Shown here piece after piece: positions 33,020 through 43,762 of a stretch of 64,000 nucleotides of DNA. A program made the position numbers and the translations under genes. Positions within the stretch are counted from its first letter, which is position 1; each line of letters starts with the position of its first letter. The stretch spans positions 1 through 64,000 of the forward strand of contig CP137878.1 of NCBI GenBank assembly GCA_034406715.1, in the 5' to 3' direction. Under the pieces are notes generated by a model that did no database searches, was not told the origin of the DNA, and saw only the letters and a program-made list of their open reading frames with translations. Origin of the DNA: Rhodotorula mucilaginosa (Eukaryota; Basidiomycota; Microbotryomycetes; Sporidiobolales; Sporidiobolaceae).

Positions 33020-35433
33020 ATGCTGTCCTCTGCCTTCTCCACCGCCACCGCCGCCGCTGCTGCAGCCGTCGCGCTCGTCTCGTTCGGTCCCGCGTCCGTC
33101 GCAGCCCAAACCGAAGTCTCGTCGTCCCAGTGTGAGCACTCCGCAGCTCGAGAAAGCCCTGACACTACACGGCTGACGCGATCTGCCCTGCCCTGCAGTC
33201 TGGCGTGAGTTCTCGCCCTTGCCCCGTGTCCAGCCAGCACGCACCTCGTCAAGGACCCTCGTTTCTGCAGGCAGCGGGACCCTGCTGCTGCGGGCACTCA
33301 CACCATCGGGACTGGATCGCACGCTGACACTACAGCCTCACCTTGCAGATGAGCGGTATCACGGTCAGTCCTCTCGTCCTCGCTTGCCGTTCGCGGTCAC
33401 AACTGACCCAGAGAGAGAACCCCCTTTTCACACGACGCGAACAGGCCTCCTCTCGATGGCCGCCTACTCGGACGACCCGACCACCGTCTGCTCTCAAACT
33501 TTTGACGACGCAGCGCTGCAGCAGTCCTTCCCCGGTTCGACCGCACCTCGTCAGTTAACCCCTCCTTTAACCTCCTCATCACATCCATCGCAGGTCCGGT
33601 CGACTAACCCATAGAGAGAGTCACCTGCAGCCTGGCAATTGATCCAGCAGTTTGGCCCGACCGCGAGTGGCGCACAGGGCTTCTCGGCCGTCATCCCCGG
33701 TACGTTTCTCGGTCCACCCCGGCTCCCTCCCTTCCCGCCTTCCCCAATCTCCCGCGAGCCGTAAAACTAAACTACCACCCGCATGCACCAACAGAGATGG
33801 ACAAGATTGTCGTCGTCTTCAAGGGCATGTTTGGCTGGGAATCGACCTTGTACGTGGCCGGGACTGGGTCCGAGTCCTGTTCGCTCGGAACGCTCAACTG
33901 ACGGAGAGAGACTCTGCTCCCTCATGTACCGTCGCACGTGCAGCAACATGTCGACGACCAACAGTACGTTGTCCCTTTTACTGCGACACTGTCGCTTACG
34001 GAACACTTACCCGAGTCTCAACCCGCCCGCAGTCGGCACCCTCCTCAACCTCGGCCCCGACTGCGCCAACTGCACCGCCCACGCCGGCGCCGTCCAGGCC
34101 TACCTCGAAGTGAAAGAGACGACCAACGACTTTGCGGCCGAGAAGGAGATGGTCAACTCGACCGGGCACCAGTTCTCCGTCACGGGTCACGGGTTCGGTG
34201 GCATGCTGTCGATTATTGCGAGTCTCGATCAGGGCTGGAGGGGACAGATCAAGTGGTCCCACAACCATGGGTGCGTTTTCGTATGTGTGTCTGTGGCTTT
34301 CGGGTTCTATCTAATCCCGATTCAAAACCCCCCGCCCCGCGCAGCGCGCCGAGGACCCTGAACCCGGCCGCGGCCAACTTGTACAACTCGCTCTTTGGCG
34401 GCGAAGCCGGCCAGCGCGTCGTCGCCAACAACGACATTGTCCCGACCCTGATCCCCGAATCGGACGACTACACCTTCACGCTGCAAGGGTTCCACATTGT
34501 CGGCAACGGAACGAGCAACTCGACTTATGGGTACTCGGTGCGTTCTTCTCCTCCTCCTCCTCCTCCTCCTCCTCCTCCTCCTCCTCCTCCTCCTCCTCCT
34601 CCTCCTCCTCCTCCTCCTCCTCTCCTTCTCTAGTATCTGACTCTGGGGGCTTTCGAAACTGACACCATGACGAGTGCTGGCTGCCGCTGCAGTACGACAT
34701 CTGCAACACGGCCACGGACCCCAACTGCCTCGGCGGTGACTCGGTGCGTTTTGTCTCCTTCTCGAGGAGGTTGTCACTGTAGGAACGGACCGGCTGACCC
34801 CTATTGGATGGCGTTCTCAGTACGAGGACCACCTCGGCTACTACACTCCGATCGTACGTTCCCCCACAAACTTCCATCTCTCTACTGGATCGAATTTTTT
34901 GGTCCCTTCCCGAATTTTCTCTGACCGAGTCATGACTGATGCGTTGGTGCGTTGGTAGGGCAAGTGCGGCGCTCCGTTCTATGGCACCAACGACACGATC
35001 GAGCTCGGTTACCTCACGAGCGCTTCGTCCGCGTGAGTAGCTCGCGCCTTCCTCTTCCTCCGCTCCGCTGAGGAAGAGATGTTTTTTTTTCGCATTCAAC
35101 TGACTTTTTTGTATCCACCGGGAACAAACCTACCCGACCTGCAGCTTCTACGCGACCGCCACGTCGACTTACGTCTCCCCCTCGGAGACCTCGACCTCGA
35201 CCACCGAGTCCTCGTCGACCGCTTCCGGTTTCTCGACCGTCACTTCTGCCTCGGGTGAGGCCGTCAACACCGCCGGTCCGGGTACCGGAGCTGCCAACGC
35301 CGCTTCGCCTTCGGCTTCGGCTGGAGGATCGACGAGCGGCGCGCTCCAGACCGCCATTCTTCCGGGAGGCTCGCTCGCCGGTGTCGGGATCGCTTCGGTC
35401 TTGGCGGCTGCCATGACCCTCTTCCTCGCCTAG
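33020..35433 (+). CDS. GPI-anchored class-3 lipase-like protein lacking the nucleophile serine
   Basis: Alpha/beta-hydrolase of the fungal class-3 lipase family, predicted to be at the cell surface and probably not a lipase. The signal peptide runs to about residue 30 (MLSSAFSTATAAAAAAVALV). Later exons 33445-33549, 33631-33699, 33795-33849, 33944-33963 (20 nt), 34033-34270, 34345-34537, 34693-34743, 34821-34853, 34959-35032 and 35145-35433 join cleanly. They contain LLSMAAYSDDPTTVC, KIVVVFKGMFGWEST, the elbow VTGHGFGGML, the Asp region VVANNDIVPTLIP and a His in YEDHLGYY. In active members the elbow is GHSxGG; here Gly stands in the Ser position. The C-terminus is Ser/Thr-rich and ends in a hydrophobic GPI-type tail. 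The 5' part (33131-33445) is uncertain: a 15-nt exon 33349-33363 and perhaps a 6-nt exon 33199-33204 fit the frame, giving about 419 aa. Confidence 0.8.
34547..34622 (+). repeat. TCC microsatellite inside an intron
   Basis: About 25 uninterrupted TCC units within intron 34538-34692 of the lipase-like gene. It supplies an extreme polypyrimidine tract upstream of the acceptor and makes this intron the second longest in the gene, after the tentative 5' intron. Confidence 0.95.
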
Positions 35434-36088
35434 ACAGTCAGCACAAACCTCCCCGCTTGCTGGCGCCCTACAGACAATCTCTCCTTTTGCGAATAACCCA
35501 TCCTCTCTCGCTTTACGGCAGACAAAGCTGCCTCAAACACGCCATGCACGCACGCACGCACGCACGCACATACAACCAACCCCCCTCCATTCGTTCTTTC
35601 ATGACTACCCTCCTTTTTAGATTATCCGCCCCACAGCCACTTTATTCTACCCCTCTCTCACCCGCGCCGAGAAGGGGTTGCCACCTTTGATATACCGCGC
35701 TCTCGGGCTCTCTTTCCATATTCACGCAAGCGTACATACCCTCTCATCTCACCACCTTGTCACTCGCTTTTTCTTGGGTCCCTCCCTATGCAAACACAAC
35801 GCACATTCTTGTTGGATTGTTACCTCGGACGTTGCCTTTCAGGACGTCGAGAATCTGCATGGTCGCAGTGGCGGACGTGTACAAATGGTCCTTTTGGCAT
35901 GCGAACAAAGGGTCTTTTGAGGCGAGGCGGACAGGGGGTCATATGGCGGAGAGTCTAAAAGAGCTGGCAAAGCAAGAGCGAGCGGGGACAAGGAGGCGAA
36001 CGGGAAAAAGGATAATCGCCTCGGGAATAAACAATGGCGCTTTTCGAATGCAGTGGGCGGGAAAGTCTAGGGGAATGCGGAGCAAGGA
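35434..36088. other. Convergent intergenic region
   Basis: 655 bp between two stop codons facing each other. The left half is CT-rich with a short ACGC repeat near 35551-35567. No gene with splice support or domain content; expected to be two 3' UTRs. Confidence 0.45.
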
Positions 36089-38446
36089 TCAGCCGACGAT
36101 GGTTGTGATGCCGTGGTTCCATGCCTCGACGCGACGAGCGGCGAGGTGCGAGAACGTCGACATGCGGGTGCTGCAGGGGCGGGGCGGTCCGTGAAAAGAA
36201 ATGAGCTCAGTTTCCTTGAAGGATGACGAGAGAAGAGACTCCTCGAAGGACGACTCACCCGACGAATCCGACCGCGCGACTGAGGAGGACGGCATCGAGA
36301 ATGTCGGGGTACCAACCGCCGAACCGGGCCGCGGTGGCAAAGTCAATGTGGTTAACGTGGACCCAACCGAGCCTGTGGATCCGCGAGAGGAAGAACGAAT
36401 CGTCGCTGCAAGAGAAGGGGATCAGAGGGCCGGAGAAAAAGACTGGGCCCAAAGACGAGACCGAGGACTCACGCATCGGTCGTAAAGAGGACGGGGAGGT
36501 CGCCGCGGTGACCTTTTCGACGGCGGCGCAACTGGTCCTGCACGACCTGGACGCCGGCCTTGAACGAGTCGATCAACTCGGCCGTCGTGTTGGCCGCATT
36601 GCCACCGGACCAATCGATCGCTTTCCCCGTCCGGATATGCACGCCGATAAACTGTTTCCTCCTCGAGCCGATCAAGGCCGCGAGCAACTCGTCCGCGATG
36701 TGGTTCACGTGCGAGTTGAAGTGCAAGTGCTGGCCGACGTGGGTCCACACGGCACTGTCGGGAGGGAGTTCCTCGATCGCGTACGACGTGTCGAGTTGGC
36801 CGTACACGAACTTGACGACCGGGACGTAGAACAAGTTGTCGAAGCACATGACTTGCTGGTCCGGATACGGCGGCCGCGTCGCTTCGTCGGGAAAGGTGCG
36901 CCGCGCCGTCTCGTCGAGCCACTTCGAGTTGTCCTGCAGCGCGAGGACCTCGATCCCGGGGAACGTGATCGACGTCTCGGTCGAGACGGGAGTCTGGAGT
37001 TGACCCGGGTAGGGCCAAAAGTCGGTCTTGATGTTGTACCGCGAGAGGGCGCGCGTGTCCCTCCACCCCCAACACGACAGTTGCTCCTGCTGCGTGCCGC
37101 GCATGTCGGGGATCTTGACGTCGCGCCACTGCACGAGCGAAACGTTGGCGCGGTGGGCAAACAGGCGCAGGTCGAAGAAATCGGTCAGGGGTACGTCGCC
37201 GCCTTCGCCATGCGCCGCTCGCAGTTCAGTTCTGCACGGGCGCAAAGGATCAGGTCGGTGTTTTTCTCCCCCGGACGAAGTATGCGGTAAAAAGAAACGC
37301 ACACAATGACGGCGCGGTCGAGTCTCTGACCGATGTGCGTGAGCTTGAAAAAGTCCATCAGCTGCGCGGCTGCCGGGAGAAGAAAGCGCGCCTCAAATGT
37401 GAGCAGGGCTGGCAGAACAAAGGCTCGTAAAGACGCTCCCGACTCACTGAGGCTACCGGTCGGGAAGCTCGTCACGTAGCCTTGACCAGTCTTGAGGTTG
37501 GCTCGGAACGAATGCAGCGGGATGTTACTCCGCAGCGGCTGAGAATCACGCCGACGGTGGAGGTCGATCAGCAGGTTTCTCGAGAGCACAATAGGACCCC
37601 CGAACTCACGTAACGCTGCCGGGAGACTCTTGCTTTGGCTTTCTGGACAAAGGAAGGCCGCCCGCTCGTGGTTGCCGAGTCGGAACTGCCGCCAAAGAGG
37701 AAGTAGCACAGGACCAAGCCGACCGTGACAATCACGGCGACGCGCTCGATTGTTCTTCGCCTCCGTTCGACGGTCGGCGGGTAGAACTGATCAAACTAGC
37801 GAGGGTGGGACCGGGATCAGGTGTTTGAAGCAGAGGGCAGAGGGCAACACCCGAAAAAGCCACTCACAAAGGCTCCGATGGCGCCGCTCGACTTTCTCCG
37901 TTTCCGTCTCCGCCTGTCTTCTGCACTCTGTCGTTGCTGTGCCTGCTGGTACAGCCTCCGGTGCTCTTCGTCACCCCCATCATCCTCGTCTCCTTCACGC
38001 GCGGTACTCAACCTCAACCCTTCTGAAAAGTCGCCCATATCGAGTTCAAAGATGCTCTTTTGTCGTTTCCGAGCTGCCACCTCCATCGGCGTGACCGGTT
38101 CGTAGCGGTTGGTGGTAGAGCCTCCCTCCTGGGCGGCGAAAGACGAAAAGAGGCCGAGGGGGAGGAACGAAGTGCTCCCGGACCGACTCGGGTCCCGCCT
38201 GGTCCAGTCGAGCGAGAGCCGGCTCGCCCAGCTGCCCGTCTTGCCGTGCGCCCCCGTCGGTGCCTTGCCGATCCCCTGGAGTGCAGCAGACGTAGTCGAC
38301 CGGTGCGACGGTCTCGGCGGGTCTTCTCCGGGGGCAGCAGCGGATGCGCGTGCTCCTCGACGGACACTCGGTTCCTGATGGTCGGCGGCGAGTCGAGCGC
38401 GGTCTGCACCGGACAACAACGGCGTCTGCGCAATGGCCGGAGTCAT
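36089..38446 (-). CDS. O-fucosyltransferase-like type II membrane protein
   Basis: Resembles GDP-fucose protein O-fucosyltransferases (O-FucT fold) found across fungi, whose substrates are mostly unknown; probably a Golgi/ER glycosyltransferase. Exons 38446-37868, 37795-37610, 37538-37448, 37369-37303, 37231-36473, 36405-36259 and 36170-36089 give 636 aa. The first about 190 residues are basic and polar, then one anchor VAVIVTVGLVLCYFLFGG. The luminal domain shows TAQLMDFFKLTHIGQRLDR, VIVTELRAAHGEGGDVPLTD, the sugar-nucleotide motif FIGVHIRTGKAIDWSGG, VLFTTDADDSFFL, ARFGGWYPDILDAVLLSRA and VGTRMSTFSHLAARRVE. The HxRTG and late STFSHLA blocks are the O-FucT signatures. An Asp usually follows the HxRxG motif; here it is Lys, so the donor preference could differ. 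Confidence 0.8.
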
Positions 38447-39200
38447 GCGGAGTGCGCTCGTGCTCGCGAGCGAGGTCTCGACGGTGCTGTCATCGTCCTG
38501 CTGCTGCAGAGTCGGGACGGACCTGTTCCAATGCGCGTTCAGGGTCAGCGCAACTTCGCCTGTCGTGTCAGCTGTCTATGATCCGACTCACGTCCGCCGT
38601 GCTGTCATGGCTGCAGAGGGTCGTTGAAAGGTGCCGGGAACGAACAAAGCGGGGGGGCGGATCTGCACAGACGACCGATCGCGATTCCGTGTACAGCACA
38701 GCGAGTCTAGCAAGCAGGCGAGCCCGTCGTTGTCAAAGCCGCAGGAGAGAGAAGACACTCCCGTCGACGTCTTGCTGCAGACCAAGTTCCTCCCGTGGAA
38801 GAGGTTCGAGCCTGCAGCAGCTGCAGCTGGTTGGCGATGATGAGACGAGGGCCCAGCCATCAGTGACGTGTCTCGCCTCGCCCCCGGATGACAGTTTCCG
38901 GAACGAGAAAGTGTGCAGCCAGGCTGGGCCAGCCTCCCCGTCCGAGTCGAGCTCGATGCAAGCAGTTTGGCGCAGACCTGTATGTATACCGAGTTTGCAA
39001 TTTGGACAGCGCGCCAGAAGGAACGAGCGATGGAGCACAGCAAGAAGGAGAGGAAATCAAGGCAGATATCAAATTGGACGCCCGACGCAGTGGCGAATTG
39101 CAATGGATGAGAAAGTCTATGGCGGGTGGTATCAACATCGGAAGAGTGTCTCTTGTATCTACATGCGAGTGTCTGTAATCGAGGCGCGAAGAGGCGCAGG
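38447..39200. other. Upstream region of the O-fucosyltransferase-like gene
   Basis: 754 bp between two minus-strand genes. It holds the promoter of the downstream gene and the 3' UTR of the secreted-protein gene. Small ORFs lack splice support. An alternative 3' splice of the secreted-protein gene could extend coding into this stretch, but that frame has no visible domain. Confidence 0.4.
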
Positions 39201-40415
39201 TCACGGCGCAATGTCCCACAACTGCCTTGTCCTCGTAGCATCCTGCAGGGTTTGGTTTCCCGAGGGCGTGACAGTCTCAAAGTCAGCGAACGGGCGAAAG
39301 AGGCCGGAAGTGTAGACGCACCGGCTGATCTCTTTTGCCACTCCTGGTCCAAGGGAGTTTGTCCCGCCCGCCGCCGCCGCCGCCGCCGTTCAGGTTGTCC
39401 AACGAGCAGTCGGCCCAGCCGAGGTGCGGTCTCACCACCGATCCGGCATCGTACACTTCATCCGGGTTGTTCGATCCCCGACCAGGAGAAGGAGGATTGG
39501 CCGAACCGGGCAGGACGAGTTCGACGCAGCGGTCGGTGAAGACGCTCTGGATCAGGCATCCCGAGGCGGAATCTTCGTGCGGCTCGCGAGACTGGCACAC
39601 GATGCGGAACTGAGAGAGGGGCGGAATCGCAGTACAGTCCGTCAGGGTCTCTTCTTCTGCGGTTCGGAAGAACTGAGAGGAGAGGGCCGCTGTACCAGAT
39701 GGGCTGGAACGCAGCCGGGATGAGGAGTAGCTCCATCCTGCTCCAAGTCTTCTTCTTCAAAGAAGGGATGCTGCCCCCTCGACCTCGGAGGCGTTCCTGG
39801 CTCGTCGGAGCACGGTTCCGGCGCGGTGGCCGATCTGTTTCGTCGGCAACAAACAGGGTCAATCCACCAAGTAGTCACATCCACTGAGACGCAGCGATGG
39901 GACCCACGCGATCGAGTAGACGCCGGGTTCTGCTGTCCCTTCAATGAACCACTCGTATGCGAGATCTAAGTCGGCAATGTTTGAGCGAGGCGGAAGTCGG
40001 ACCTGGATCGAGCGCGTCAGGCTCGGATGACCACGACGAGTGGCTGGTGGGAAAGAACACCCCCGGACCTACCGCTTGTACGCCATCTGTTGTTGTTCCG
40101 GAGGGTGACCTCCCTGTGGCAACGGATCTCCACATAACTTGGGCTGTATTAGCGGTCCGGGAGGTTCATCAGCCCCAGTCAGTCCACTTGCGCAAGATCA
40201 AGTCACAACGACGACTCACGATCACCACTCTTCCGGATCTGCTGCACCAGTCCGCTCAGCCTTGGTTGACACATCATCCCATGGCTCGCCGAGAATGATC
40301 CGCTGCTGCCGCCGTTGTTGTCGAACGGGATGACGACCGCGTTCGTCGTCGTCGTCTTTGAAAGCACGAGCAGGAGGAGCGGAGCAAGGCGGCGGAGCGA
40401 GGCCGGGGCCCACAT
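39201..40415 (-). CDS. Predicted secreted protein of unknown function (middle exons unresolved)
   Basis: Not recognised. The ATG at 40415 opens a clear signal peptide (MWAPASLRRLAPLLLLVLS). Exon 1 (40415-40220), exon 2 (40143-40073) and exon 3 (from 40002) join in frame and read through VRLPPRSNIADLDLAYEWF and GVYSIAWVPSLRL. A later exon ending at 39322 carries ALSSQFFRTAEEET, FRIVCQSREPHED, CLIQSVFTDRCVELVLPGS and a glycine run, and joins the last exon 39242-39201 ending DATRTRQLWDIAP. Between about 39880 and 39720 several splice paths are possible, including a short exon in the NRAPTSQERL frame, so the protein is only partly defined. Several cysteines and a signal peptide with no membrane segment suggest an extracellular or vacuolar product. 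Confidence 0.55.
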
Positions 40416-41051
40416 GGTGCGGCGGCGGCGGTGACTTGTCTTGCAGTTCGGGGCCTTCAGGAGTCGAAGGATGAGATGAGGACAAGAGAGAGAGAGAATG
40501 TTCGCCGAACAAAGTGACGAGCGTCTCCAGCTGGCGCTGAGAAGGTCCTCAGCTCGTCTCGCCGTCCGGACGACACTACACCACACCAGTCCACTCCCTG
40601 TGTCTGTTGTCAATGTGTGTGTTGAAGCACTCGAAGTCGTTGTCCGTCCGCCGAGAGGAGGTCCGAGGGTCCGGAACCTCCGCGGTCAAGCGAGGCCGAG
40701 GCTGGACTGAGTCGCTCCTGCAGAAAAAGGCGGAGGAGGCGAAGCACGGACGTCCGCCAGAATAGCTCGCACGCACCAGGATCCGGAACTTACTAGGTGA
40801 GGCAGTGCTGAGAGAGACATAGCAGGAGAAAGATAAGCTTGTCTTCAAGAGGAGCGTTCGAATCAAATAGAGACACGGTGCGCGCCTCCCGAAACTTGGT
40901 TTGCATGTGAAAGAGTGCTCTAGTGCTCGGTCCTACGATAGCTGGGACCTTTGCAAATTCACAAATTCGAGAACGTTATATGCCAACAAGAAGCGAGAAG
41001 TATACACCCGCGCGACAATCCAACTACGACGGACCGGCCGACTCGACGCCC
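40416..41051. other. Intergenic region between two minus-strand genes
   Basis: 636 bp holding the promoter of the secreted-protein gene and the 3' UTR of the transporter gene. It is AT-richer around 40940-40985. No gene could be supported. Confidence 0.4.
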
Positions 41052-43614
41052 TTACTGGATCATAGCCCACAACCCCCTCGCGACGAGCACGACCCCCACC
41101 GGCCCCAACACGCCAAACACGCCCAAGTCGGTCCAGATCCGCCTCCCGCTCAAGCGGCGCTGCATCTCGCGCTCTTTCCGCTCGAGCAACTCGTCGCGCT
41201 CGCGTTCAGAGCCGGTTTCGCGAGCGCCGGGGTCGGGGTCGGGGTCGGCGGAGAGGAGGATGAGGCGAGGTTTGCGCAGGTGAAAGAGGATTAGGTAGGT
41301 AAAGGCTGGTCGTAACGTGTGCGCGAGGCCGTAACGATGATTGCGTGAAGCGATTAGAGCAGAGCATTTGATTGGCGGCGATGGGAGAGTGGGAACCCAA
41401 AAAAAAAATCAGCCTCGAGCGCCTTTGTTCCACTTCCGAAAGCTGGGCAACCTGAAGAGTAGTGTCAAACTCACCTGGAACGAGGCACCCCCCAATCCCT
41501 GCAATCCCGATCCCACTCCATTCCGCCAACCTCACCAACCCCGTCCCGTCCCGTTCTCGATCCCGACCCGGCGAGAGGAGCGCGATCGTCGCCCATGCAC
41601 AGAGGACCGCGAGCGCATAAAACCCCGTCCGAGCCAGGACTCGGCTCAATATCGCTCCCCCTCCTCCGCCACCACCGCGGTCCATTCCATTTCGTCGCCA
41701 AGTCGTCGGTGAACGCGAATCCGGATCCGCCTCCGAATCCGAAGAAGAAGAAGAAAGGTCTCGAGGTCGGGCAGCAAGAGGAGGAGGAGGTCGCCCCGCA
41801 CAGCTCAAGGCACGGAGGTGGAGGAGGAGGAGGAGGAGGCGGAAGAACCTCCTGACGGACGCGAGTCCGACGCGTGCATGCCCTTCGAGTTGCGCCAACG
41901 TCGCAAACAGGACGAGGAGCCTCACCGCCGTCAGCAGCAGCAAAGACGAGTCCCCCGTGCCGGTGCCGAGGAGGAGGCGCGGATCGGAGAGGATGTTGCC
42001 GGTCGGGAACGTCGTTGTTGTTAGGAGAGGAAGGGCGAGCCGTTCCGAGACAGGGGAGGGAAATGTGATAAGATCGGGAGTCGGATGACCCTCTTCCTCT
42101 CTTGGGGACGCAGCGGCGGCGGCGAATCCGACGGTGCCGACGAGGGCCCACCCGAGATGGACGAGGAACGCGCCGCTCAATCCGAGCGCCATCGCGAGCG
42201 AGAACTGGTTCCTCCTCCTCCTCCTCCTCCCGGACGAGAGCGCGCCTTCTCCTCCTCCCTGTAGGCGATCAAGAACACCACCACCACCACCACCACCACC
42301 CTCCTCTGCCGCTGCCGCTGCTGCGAAGGAGGAGGAGGAGGAGGAGGCAAACGCTCGGCCTCTCCTCGTAGTCTTGAGAGCAAATGGCCGCTCAGAAGAA
42401 GAAGAACAAGTCTCCGTCGGGGGCCGCGGCTTGAGCGCAGCGAGGTAATGGAACGTCTCGTGACTCGCGCCCATCATCATCGTGAACGTCAACAGGATCG
42501 CCTTCCACCATGCGGTCGTCGTCTCCCCCAAGACCCCTCCCTCGGACGAGTACGAGTTCCACGACGACGACGACGACGACGACGACGCCGGCGCGAAAGG
42601 GAGCGAATCTCTGTCGGTATAGCGGCGGTTCAAGTGGCGGAGTCGCAAGCCCAAGAGGGCGAGCGCGATCGGCCAGACGAGGACGGCGACGCTCCACGCC
42701 GGCAGGTTGAGTAACGCGCTCCAGCGCGGCGGGGGCCTTGGCCGTCCCGAGGTCGGTTCTCCTCCTCCTCCTCCTCCTCCTTCCGGTCGGTAGTGCGACT
42801 CGTTCCAGTCCCACTCCGCGTGTTCGCGCTCGAAAGGAGGAGGGGGCGTCACCGGTGAAGAAACGGACGGCGAATCGAGATCGAGATCGAGGTCGAGGTC
42901 GGCTTGGGATCTCGTCCCGAGTCGCGTGTAGGGGATGGTCGTAGTGGGACCTGTACTTGGAGGTCGGCGGAATCCGAGGACGGCGAGGATGGGGTCCCAC
43001 AAAAAGGGGAAGAGGAGCCAGACGGCGCCGATGAGGCCCACGGCGACGGAGCGGTCCCACCGCGCATCGTCAGAATCCCCTCCTCGATCTCGATCTCGCG
43101 GTACTCGCGGGCGAACCAAAACGACTGCGATTTCTGCACTGGCGACGATCCCCAATGTCGTGCGAGCGAGTGAACCTCCGAGGACAAAGAGGGAAGCGAG
43201 CGTTTGTCCGACCTTTGAGAGTTGGTGAGGCAGCACGGCCGCTATCAATTCGGGGAGCGAGTTGGCGCCGACGTAGCGCGCTTGGAGCGAGGTGACGAGG
43301 GCGGACGAGAGCCAACTCATGGTTCCGGCGAGGAGCAAGAGGGGGAGGAAGTGGGCTGGGCCGGAGAGGGACGCGCAGGCATACGGGGCGAGGAGGGGGA
43401 GGGGCGACACGTGAGCGGCAAAGATGACGCCGGCAAGTTCGAACGTCTGCAGCGGCGTCGGCGGCGGCGGTCTCGGTTCCTTGTCCTGTTGCTCCTGTTG
43501 GTCGGCGGCGAGGAACCCGTCGTCGTCCTCGTCTTGGAGAAGTGAGGCTGCAGCACCGCCGTCGTCGGAAAGAGCAGAGTCGGCGATGGGGCGGAGGAGC
43601 GTAGCTGCTGCCAT
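41052..43614 (-). CDS. AAAP-family amino-acid transporter with large low-complexity loops
   Basis: Predicted multi-pass amino-acid/proton transporter of the AAAP (SLC32/36/38) group, which in fungi includes the vacuolar AVT proteins. Two exons, 43614-41475 and 41305-41052, give 797 aa; the 169-nt intron is long for this window. About eleven hydrophobic segments are visible, starting with TFELAGVIFAAHVSPLPLLA and FLPLLLLAGTMSWLSSALV and including SVAVGLIGAVWLLFPFLWDP, AILLTFTMMMGASHETFHY and MALGLSGAFLVHLGWALVG. The second exon completes the last segments with LVPAFTYLILFHLRKPRLIL and GVLGPVGVVLVARGL. Loops hold repeats of Asp-Leu, Gly, Ser, Ala and Arg that inflate the length. Substrate and membrane are inference. 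The start codon lies 148 bp from that of the divergent V-ATPase subunit. Confidence 0.78.
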
Positions 43615-43762
43615 GGCTGCAATTCTCCCCTTATATGCGAGTCAGCCTACAGCATGGCTGTCCTCTCCGGACCCCAAGAGTTGACAGTTGTTGGTTCAAA
43701 GAAAGCGAGTTCGTCATCATTCTCTCGCTCTTTAGCCTCTCTCACCGAACGAACGAACCGCG
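43615..43762. promoter_or_regulatory. Compact bidirectional promoter: AAAP transporter / V-ATPase proteolipid
   Basis: Only 148 bp separate the two start codons, so the core promoters and leaders must overlap or interdigitate. The plus strand has TTCTCTCGCTCTTTAGCCTC-like pyrimidine-rich sequence directly above the V-ATPase start. Confidence 0.6.

Noticed and set aside
36223-37290. 355-codon plus-strand ORF
   Set aside because: Shadow of the O-fucosyltransferase-like exon on the other strand.
42102-42448. ORFs with poly-His and poly-Arg runs
   Set aside because: Off-frame readings of the transporter's repeat-bearing exon.
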